DNA of 64,000 bases from Scolanthus callimorphus. Taxonomy: Eukaryota; Cnidaria; Anthozoa; Actiniaria; Edwardsiidae. Below are positions 55,611-64,000 of the stretch, one piece after another. The notes under the pieces were generated by a model. That model did not search any database, was not told the DNA's origin, and worked only from the letters and a program-made list of their open reading frames with translations. A program made the position numbers and the translations under genes. Position 1 is the stretch's first letter; each line of letters opens with the position of its first letter. The stretch covers positions 1 through 64,000 of the forward strand of contig JAWWUD010000224.1 of NCBI GenBank assembly GCA_033964015.1, written 5' to 3'.

Positions 55611-55703
55611 CCATCCTCGCGCGCCAGGGTCCTTCCCTCACCTCCCCCCAGGGGACTGTCCCCTGGGGGGAGGTGAGGGAAGGACCCTGGCGCGCGAGGA
55701 TGG
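55611..55703. repeat. Perfect 93-bp palindrome with one-base loop
   Basis: Arms of 46 nt, CCATCCTCGCGCGCCAGGG... and its exact complement, centred on T at 55657. It is far more GC-rich than its surroundings. Looser inverted repeats (CTGCAGAAACCCATCCATTGG / CCATGGACGGGTTTCTGCAG) flank it on the left. Confidence 0.95.
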
Positions 55704-55789
55704 CAACGCTCTTGGTGGAGAGATATTTCAGCTGGTGTCTTCTGACACGGCTCGTGGATCCTTTTTTGGAACTTGTGCTTCGATACAGT

Positions 55790-55938
55790 AAACACCCGCA
55801 TATAAGAACAAATGAATTAAGAACATCAGGCTGAAATTTGTCATTGTAGATACTCGTTTTATAAGAACCTTACAGTAAATATGTGGAAGTTATTTTCAGG
55901 CTGCCTCTGAAATGGGTTGTTCTTATATGCGGGTGTTT
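55790..55938. mobile_element. Small MITE
   Basis: Ends AAACACCCGCATATAAGAAC and GTTCTTATATGCGGGTGTTT. The interior has a partial TAAGAAC repeat. Confidence 0.8.
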
Positions 55939-55939
55939 T

Positions 55940-58390
55940 TTTCACTTTTTAAGTAATAACTATATTCCTTTTTGGGCGTATTGTGCCATTTAGACTCAAG
56001 CTGGCTGAGAAAAGTAGGCCTTCAGAGCTGGAAAATTTTCAAATATTCCTTCTCCTTGGAAAAACGAACAGGTCAATAACTGCCAGCAGTTCAGTTCAGA
56101 CACGCGATCTGTATATTTGCGCTTCCTTGAATCGCATTTTATCAAACTGGTTTAAATCCTCTTCTCCGGCCCAAAAGGAGACTGTTCCAAGGGAAACACT
56201 GAATATACTGTACTGTACATGCTACTAAGTGATCATTTTTAGCTATAAGATTTTATATCGCAGTACGAAACGAGGGTAAGAAAAACCTTGTTTAACTAAA
56301 CATAGTTTATGTGTGAATTGGGTATTAGATCATCATCCCTCCCATTCCAATTGACCTCATTAGGTGATTTGCTGTATATCATATACATTTGTGTTTCCTT
56401 GTGTCTGGCGACAGACATTTTGTAGCTTGTCACAACCAACGTTTTTGGTCAATGTCTTTTAAGACATTTAAAAATCTGTCCAATATTTTACTCAATAGTT
56501 ATCAGATTTCCGTTGTTATGAGCATAGGCGTACGGTATGATCCAACGGATAGCAAAATTCAATTCATAAGTAAATCTGAATTTATTTGCATTTCCATAAT
56601 TGTGTTTTTGAGGAAAAAATAAAATGAGAAATTCACAAAAACGTCCAGATGTGTTACTGAAAAATATGTTAACTCCTTATAAGAGACCCTTCACTTTTTC
56701 TCTCATGCTTACCTTATTCTAGTTCTTTCCGGTGCAATCGTTGCAACCCAGTGAAAATAAAGATACTAGAAAACAAGATACTAGAATTTGAGAGTTTAGC
56801 AGCTGCACATCGGTAATTGCTCAATTTTTTGTCGCTATTCCTGGCGACCATTGGCCATTTTCAATCTAAGAAAAAAAAAACTATTTTGATTACTTTCCCG
56901 GTTCACTTTTAGCAAATATACAGAGGCGCAAAAATAACCGAAAGCAAACGTTTATTTCCATTTGCAGAAACATTCAGTTCTTCCATTCATTTTTTTTTTT
57001 TAATTGTCGATCAGCCAGATCTTTCAATCCAGGTGATTTCCTATCATTTGTTTGGGTTGTGACAACACTGGGATTATTATTATTATTATTAAAATGGGAA
57101 CTTGGTAATTGTTTTTTCCCTGCTTTCTTGACTTGATATTGAAACGTCTATGAAATGTCACGAATTCTCACTCGAAAGATACGGGAGATGGCCCGGAACG
57201 ACTCGTGTCAATAATTTTTCGGGTATCCAAAGAAAGTCGCTCCTGAATTGGAAAGCAATACATTTCATTGCTAGAGTAGTGCAACATCGGGTGGTGGAAC
57301 AACAATAATTAGTGATTATTATTCATTGTACTCAGTTTGACCAAGAAATGTATTTGTACTATTTACAATATGAGCGGCCGATTTGTATGGGATTTACAAT
57401 TTCGAGGCCGCAGGACGAGAAATTGTAAATTCCATACAATTCGGACGCGAATATTGTAAATGACTTATGATATGTCAAGACAACAACTCTTTGTTGAAAA
57501 TTCTTTGTTTGTATTCTTTTGTTGAAAACAATTTGAAAATCCAAGGCAGGATGAATTCAATTCAGTTGAAAAGGTTTTTAGGATTCTTTTGTTTTATTCA
57601 TGACAATGAATAGGCCTTTTGTTGTAAATGATGTAATACACAAAATAATGAACTGGCTTTTGTTATCAACTTTAGCCGAAAGTAGTGCAATGAAATTTAT
57701 TCAGTCGATGCTAAGTACTGCAAAAAAAATGCAGCGTAGCGCTTTTGGTACGCCAAACTGCGTCACAAGTCGCTTTCTCTGCTCTTCAAAATCGTGTGTT
57801 GGGATGGGACTTTCCGAAAGTCTAAAACACGGCAGGACAGCAGTTGGAGGCATTCGTACCGATACGAGTAACAGGAGATGCGAACTATATGGTCGAGCTT
57901 TTTGAGACAACAATCGAGCAAGAAATGAAGGTTAGTTTTATTCCGAGTTTCGCGACTTTGCTTTATCAGACTTGTTGTTAAATTAAATGTAAAATACATT
58001 AAATATCGAACTATTTCTATGTGTTTAAGGTTTCCAAACTGGTTTCGAAAGCATTGCACGCAGAGGGATTGGAAAAGACAACAATGGAGCAAGTGAACAA
58101 GACGAGGTCAAGAAATTGTTGGAAAGGCAGTGGAGGGAAAGCAGTTCAACTGAGTCAGACTCTCTGGTTATTTATTGATGCGTCTTTTTTAATGCTGTTA
58201 GTTTTATATTATAAGACAGCTTTCTGGTCAAATGAACACTAGTCTGCTTGCAGCCGTTCTTGGACTTATTCTTATACAGTTTATTATTGTCGACAAACCA
58301 ACTAGCCTAATTGTTGTAACATTTGTTTTGCCAAATGCTTTCCTTGCTTAAAGTTTTGAGTAATGTTTTTTCATAGTCGTAATTTTACTC
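55940..58390. other. Unassigned AT-rich stretch
   Basis: No coding exon, RNA gene or paired repeat recognised apart from a short inverted repeat near 57363-57450 (ATTTACAATAT / ATATTGTAAAT) and a small (ATT)n run at 57075. Short ORFs on both strands show no domain or signal. Confidence 0.4.
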
Positions 58391-58397
58391 GAATAGT

Positions 58398-58573
58398 TCA
58401 GCAGTGAAAGGGTGGGGTTGATGAATAATGACAATAATTAATAGATCTATTAGTATTCTGTAAATATTTATAGAATACTAATATCGATATTAGTATTCTA
58501 TAAATATTTACAGAATACTAATAGATCTATTAACTATTGTTATTATTCATCAACCCCACCCTTTCACTGCTGA
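58398..58573. repeat. Near-perfect 176-bp palindrome
   Basis: Arms of about 88 nt, TCAGCAGTGAAAGGGTGGGG.. and ..CCCCACCCTTTCACTGCTGA, centred in ATATCGATAT at 58481-58490. Only a few mismatches are visible. Confidence 0.92.
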
Positions 58574-58936
58574 TTATTCAAGCCCTCCCCGCTCTTTTAG
58601 TTTGATGGATCTGTATCCAGTTTACAAGACTAGTCATGTGACCTGAATTGTGCCTTCTCATTGGATACTTGCTTCATGAATAATTGATGAATATTATAAT
58701 AATGTTGAGACAACTTTTAGATTTTAAAATCATTTAAACAAGCAGATATTTGCCATTAAAGGTAGTACTTAAAAACCCTGTGTCCGATGGGCGTGACGAT
58801 GGACTAGTTCCGTAGCCCATAAAACTCTAATGGGGTAACGGTAAAAGTAGCGAGCTCAATCCGTTCAAGCTCAATCTAAAAATGATTTAGGTGATACAAA
58901 GACATCTTTTAAGCTACGTACATGTATTATATATCA

Positions 58937-59372
58937 TTACAAACACGGGGGATGTTGGGAGAACTGATCAAAACTTGAAAGGCACGAGCTGCAGGCGAGT
59001 GTCTTTCCAGTTTTATCAGTTCGACCAACATTCCCCGAGTGATTGTAAGAAACCAGAGAGCACGCGGAAAGTATTTTTATTGCTTTTAGAAATAAAAATA
59101 GAGAGAAAGGACAAAACAGACAAATCTTGTCTGTTTTGTCCTTTCTCTCTATTTGTATTCGATTTTATTGGGACATTGCATCCATTTTGGATCCAGATCC
59201 ATCGCTGTTAGTGTTTTCAAAACTATTTCAAGCCTATTGCTTTTAGAAAATAACGTACACACGCGTGACATCGTTGCGTGACAATCGTGTTTCTCAGGTC
59301 TCTTACAAACACGCCTCTTAACCAATCAGAATGCGCACATTCACAATATAAAATAGGTGTTATTTTCTAAAA
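58937..59372. mobile_element. Compound foldback MITE, copy 2, split by a nested insertion
   Basis: Homologous to 31937-32252. It is interrupted at ATTGCTTTTAGAAA by 157 bp (insert plus duplication), with that 14-mer present on each side (59079-59092 and 59236-59249). Confidence 0.8.
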
Positions 59373-59399
59373 TCTAATAAACGCACGCGGGGAAAATAC

Positions 59400-60690
59400 G
59401 AAAAAAGTTTGAAACTCACGAGCCGTAGACATCTGTCGAGCGTTTATAATGTGAGAATGTGAGGTCTCAACCAATCAGAGCGCGCGTACTATGTTAGCTA
59501 TTTTGTAATTTTTTGATATTCTCTCCATCTTTATAGCATTTGGCTGCCCAAGGTTATAGCGTCCTATAAACTCTCTATTGATTATTCATACATTTTGGCA
59601 TCTTTAAAACAAGGCATTTCTGTTATCTCCCAGAACGTTTCCATACTTTAATCCCTTTTTAAAACCGTTATTATAGATAGAATGCTGTAAATTAAATTCC
59701 TTGCTTTGTGATAAAATAAAACCGAAAACGAGAACAAGTTACCCGTCATTTATTGCAATAGTAATGATACAAAATAATTGTTTTGTAGTGCGTCCAAAAA
59801 ATGCAATAAATATTAGAAAGGTAAATCTTAGAAAGGTCCTAGAAACACCCTGGAAGCCACTGAACAATAAAAAAGGACGGAACATTACTGTGGCTGTAAT
59901 GAAGCTGTGTAAAATCGAGAGGATTTGCCAATAATAAAATACTGTTTTTGTATACTTTCTTTGTTCCCACACAACGCATCGCGACTACAATAGACAGTTT
60001 TGACGTTCATCCTTTTCAATATTTACCTCCTTAACAGTACATATTGTGATGCCAACCAAATTTCATGTAATCGCCAAATTTCACATGTTTGTGGTGATTT
60101 TTTAGGAATGCATTTCTTCCCTTATGGGGAAAGGTCCAAGGGCTCTTTTGCCAAAAGAGTTGTAATTTCCACATCTTTTAAAGCTACGTACAAGTATTAT
60201 ATACCACATTAAGTAATCATCCATGCAAGAAGGAAGCGAAGGTTCCCCACATAGGATGTGTTCTATTCTTTTACTACATGCCTAGTAACATAATACAAGT
60301 GAAACAATTATTGATTTCGACTTGCTTGAGAAAATATGGCGATAATAACTCCCCAGACCAATCAGATTAAAGAAAAACAAAGGAAAGAGAATCACTATTT
60401 TACGCTAGGTTCCCCATATACGAAGTCTTTAAAAATCGTATATCCTGTATATGAGTACCAATGTGCTTATATCTTGCCATAAATCCTGAGAAAAGTCTTT
60501 CTTTCATTGTAATTTTACCAATTTGTGTGACTAAGCCAATGAAATTGCCGATATTTTCAATAGAAAATAATTTCATTCCAGCATGCTCTGCCGTTGGCTT
60601 GGGTAGTTCTTATACGGACCATTACTTAAAGCGTTTGAAAGGTAAAACACAGATGTGACATTTTCATTTATTATTAATGAGTTATTAATT
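59400..60690. other. Unassigned AT-rich stretch
   Basis: No gene recognised. Contains an AACCAATCAGAGCGCGCG motif at about 59469, typical of the ends of MITEs elsewhere in the window. Confidence 0.4.
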
Positions 60691-60695
60691 AATAA

Positions 60696-60836
60696 TGGTA
60701 ATTGAACTGAGTGGAGTGCAGGTCTGAAATCATACGCGTGATTTCAAAATCAAACGAGCGCGCGTAGCGCGAGTTTGATTTGAAATCACAAGTATGATTT
60801 CAGACCAAAATTGCACGACACGAAGTTCAATTACCA
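60696..60836. repeat. Palindromic MITE
   Basis: Ends TGGTAATTGAACT and AGTTCAATTACCA. An inner stem (GGTCTGAAATCATAC..GATTTCA with complement) surrounds a GAGCGCGCGTAGCGCGAG centre. Confidence 0.85.
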
Positions 60837-60839
60837 CTT

Positions 60840-63380
60840 TATTGTATCCATTTTGAAATCACATTCTAGGCCCAGAGGATTCTATCAATTTATTTTCTTG
60901 AAACCGGAAATGCCTCACAAAAACATTGTATGCAAAACGAACTCATTAAGTACTTATATGCAGAAATTGTCATGTGACAAACAAAACGATTTCGATCACT
61001 CATAACCTGCAAAGTTCATTCAGAGTTGAGATCACTTATGTTTAAAATTACACCATACACAATTCAACAAAGTAATTTTCATTGTCTGACAAAAGGAAGG
61101 AATGCTCGTCGCTTTTATTGCGGCCTTGGAGATGGAGTGGAGTTGGAGACGTAGAAATATTGAAGTTTTGCGATGGAACTGTGACTTTGCTGGGCGAATG
61201 ACTTGCGATGGCATAAAATCAAAACTTGGCTGCAAATTATGCTTGGAAGCCATGAGCTGTATTGCTAAATTTCATCACTTGCTGCATCTGGCTGTTGATG
61301 GTAGTGTTCTTCATGTTTGAAGAGAGTGGAGTTTGATAGATGAGCGGAGGTGATTTTCAAGATGGCGGCATCGTTTCACTATCAGCTGTGAATTTGCGAA
61401 ACACTTTCATCCAGCTTTGTGTTAACCGGGAAGTGTTCTTATTGATCACTTTAGACTTCAGCTCTTCTACCACATTGTCTACCGGAAAGCATGTAAGATC
61501 ATCATCTTTTGATTTTGTGGAATTTGCTGTTCCTGTTGTTTGTTTATCGGTGGACTCGGATTCCTGGACTCGGGACCGGAATTTTGCACCAGAGGTGCTG
61601 GATTATTCGCTTGAAAATCCTCCATATTGTCGTGAAACTGATATCATACTCTGGAAAAACGACAGATAAAAAGGTACTGTCAATATTTAAAGTTTTATCC
61701 ATAGTTTTGTCTTTGTTTCTTGTTTTTCTTTTCAAGCAGAAGAAGAAAGGGGGGAATTTCCCCAAAAAATTGCAGGAAGATGGTTTTCCTGCCATTATTT
61801 TCCTGTAATCTGATTGGTCACTGCCTTTTAACCCTGAAATCTGATTGGCTGATTGATTTTTTGTGCTTCATTTTGATTGGCTGAGAAAAAGATGCGATTT
61901 GGACTCAAAAGGATGCGATTTGGGAATAAATCGCACTGTTGTAAGCCAATCAGATTGCAAGGAATGACAGTGATTTCAAAATGGATATAATAAAATCAAT
62001 AATTATTTGTCAAAAACTGATTTTCTCGTTTCACCAAGTTCTAGTCCGTCAGAATTCAATAGAACCACCCAGTTTTGCATCATCTTGGGTGACCCTGACC
62101 CTCTCAAAACAGCAGGTGAAGAATCACAAGTATCATGCCACTGCCCTGATAAGCAAAACTTAAAAAAAGCATTTATTGCTCAAAAGTAAGAGCCAAATCC
62201 AAGACTTTCCAATAATTAAATCCAACATTCCGAATGTGTAGTGTAAAGCTCTAAAATATTTTTGGATGCAAAAATTGGATTTAATCATCGTGCAATGCGC
62301 ATGCGAGTCCACTCCTCACAAAAGCGTGTCGTTACTTAGTGGACATGGACTGGAAAAAGCGACGTAAGAAGACATTGAAAGTGAGCCAGTTTCCTCATTT
62401 GGCTTCCGATTGGAAAGCCTTCAAGAACATTTCGCAAAAACGATAAAGTCTTTCGCAGTAATTGTGCTGGTAACTGTTTTGGGTTATTCAATCGCATTTA
62501 AGGTAAATTCCTGCATTCTACGAAAATTAGTGTAGCTCCAGGACCGTAGCGTAAATTTTAAGCAGCAGGTTCGTCTACTAAGAAAATTGGACTGGAGGGT
62601 TCGTTTGTCAGAAGAATCGGACAACCCCCTTCTTCCAAGAAATCAACTAGAGTACTCGCGTTTTCTACTTGTCACCCTAAATCTTTTTATTTTTCTTCAA
62701 TTGGTGCCGATGGATAGGTCGAGATTGCTACGCCCAACTACGGGACATCCTTGTGAAGACGTATGGTCCTTCGCGGCTCCTCCTCGGAAATACAATCATA
62801 CACGCCCTTAGTTTAACCAAAATATGTCAACCTATATATCGTTGGAAAGCTTATAGATGGACTAGCGGGCTATGGCAAAATGAAATCCCTTATTGATACC
62901 TGTAATTTTTTTTAAAGCATTGATTAAATATTTTGGTGTGCCATTTTTACGAGCTAACGCTGTCGACCTGCTGGACTATGACTCCTAAGTAACATGTTGT
63001 TTTAATCCTTAAAGGTGTTTCTCAAAACCGTGTCTGCGTTTTTAAAAATTTTGTTCAGTTCAAAAGTTATGAATTTTTAAATTTTTTAGAGCGTGAAAAT
63101 TCTATAAAATTTGACCTTCGAAATTTAACTTTTCGTTTCGAAATTTAACTTTTCATTTTTTCGTGATATTTTATACGAACAATTCCAAATTGACAAGACA
63201 TCATTTTTTGATGATGTAAAAAGCCACCGCCTTTTAAGTCTTTATCTTTGTTTACTGAATCTTTGTTTTCATTAAAAACTCTTTAGACTTCGAGTTGCAT
63301 AACAAATAAGCGTCGCTTTTTCTTGTCTATGCCCACAACATTAGTAATGATACGCTTTTGTGAGCAGTTGACTCCCAATG
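60840..63380. other. Unassigned stretch with several open frames, no recognised gene
   Basis: Open frames of about 70 to 109 codons occur on the + strand (for example 61340-61669), but without domain, signal peptide or splice context that I recognise. Around 61805-61950 the motif TGATTGG(CT/TC) recurs four times, like degraded MITE ends. Confidence 0.4.
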
Positions 63381-63382
63381 GG

Positions 63383-63739
63383 GAGTTTGCAGGTGTTGCA
63401 TGACATTTTGAATTTTGATCCTAGCAAAATAAAAACACCATATTTGAAAAGAACCGAAATTCGTGAAATCCTCACTTTTGAGGTGATTTCGACAAATAAC
63501 ACAGAAGTTATGAGCGTCGGAAGTTGGTTGTTTTCCTATAGGTTTAATGCAACAGTTGCCCACCACAACATTAAACGTATAGAGAAACAGCCTACTTCGG
63601 GCGCCAATAACTTTGCTTATATTTATCCAAATCAACTCAAATTTTCGGCTTTTTCTAATTTCGGCAAGTTCTTTTCAAATATGGTATTTTCATTTTGTTA
63701 GGATCAAGATTCAAAATGTCACGCAACACCTGCAAACTC
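63383..63739. repeat. Large inverted repeat, about 357 bp
   Basis: Ends GAGTTTGCAGGTGTTG and CAACACCTGCAAACTC. The arms continue through GACATTTTGAATTTTGATCCTA and ATACCATATTTGAAAAGAAC with gaps. The two opposing ORFs across it are a by-product of the symmetry. Confidence 0.8.
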
Positions 63740-64000
63740 ATTTCTTTGGCGTGACGCGATTGTCCCAAGCATGACGAACAGTTCTCACACTTGTAGCATC
63801 CAAAACGTTTATTAAACGAGATATGTCTGCAACACAGAATAATAATATTGGTTTATTCAGCTCCCTGAGCTGAATTATGGAAGCGCCAGCCGTTTACAAT
63901 GCACTAAATACATATGGCATTGAAATATAAATAACAATAAATAGTAATTCTGGCAAGAACTTGCAATATTTGTTTGTTATAAAGTCCATTAACCTGTTGG

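Noticed and set aside
61340..61669. 109-codon + strand ORF near the right end
   Set aside because: Composition and lack of domain, signal or homologous frame give no reason to call it a gene.

Overview
The window looks like nuclear DNA from an anthozoan cnidarian, most likely a stony coral. It is AT-rich, with short exons bounded by GT-AG introns of roughly 0.2 to 2.6 kb and many small foldback/MITE repeats, several with 'CCAATCAGA'-type ends. It holds two large mosaic receptor genes of the LGR type (relaxin-receptor/GRL101-like). This is inferred from gene content; no marker fixes the genus.

Gene A (+ strand, 1348-25168, 5' end probably outside the window) can be assembled as 29 exons with fully consistent splice phases: 1,712 visible residues plus a stop. 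Order: N-terminal exon, Cys-rich module, galactose-binding-like jelly roll, pentraxin/LamG, MAM-like piece, CUB, LRRNT, seven LRRs each on a 72-nt exon, Cys-rich hinge, 7TM, cytoplasmic tail, and a C-terminal protein-kinase-like domain with degraded catalytic motifs. A rhodopsin-family receptor joined to a pseudokinase is the most striking thing here.

Gene B (- strand, 53808-27268) is a paralogue that converges on gene A tail to tail, with about 2.1 kb between the stop codons. Forty exons run from a signal-peptide methionine to a stop, about 2,332 residues once one 2-nt frameshift is allowed for. Order: signal peptide, SRCR, FTP (fucolectin/F5/8-like), PA14, Cys-rich module, MAM, LDLa cluster, MAM, MAM, D8C (uromodulin-like), pentraxin/LamG, MAM-like piece, CUB, LRRNT, seven LRRs, hinge, 7TM. 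I see no kinase tail on B. Both genes share the block from the pentraxin domain to 7TM, with matching exon phases wherever compared, so they are sister copies with different N- and C-terminal additions.

Both genes carry recent small duplications that include splice sites: a 145-bp duplicated intron/exon junction in A (18657-18801 and 18903-19047), and in B a 72-bp duplication across an exon/donor junction next to an array of donor-like 17-mers (33176-33390). Gene B also has an apparent 2-bp TG gain inside a MAM exon near 43140.

Between and around the exons lie foldback elements, MITE families present in several introns, a tRNA-derived SINE-like piece, and a fragment of a retroelement gag-like zinc-finger ORF at the left edge. 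From about 53.9 kb to the right end I recognise no host gene. That part contains large palindromes (including a near-seamless 93-bp one), a nested MITE insertion with a 14-bp target duplication, and unassigned sequence. All domain calls come from reading motifs by eye; no database search was run.
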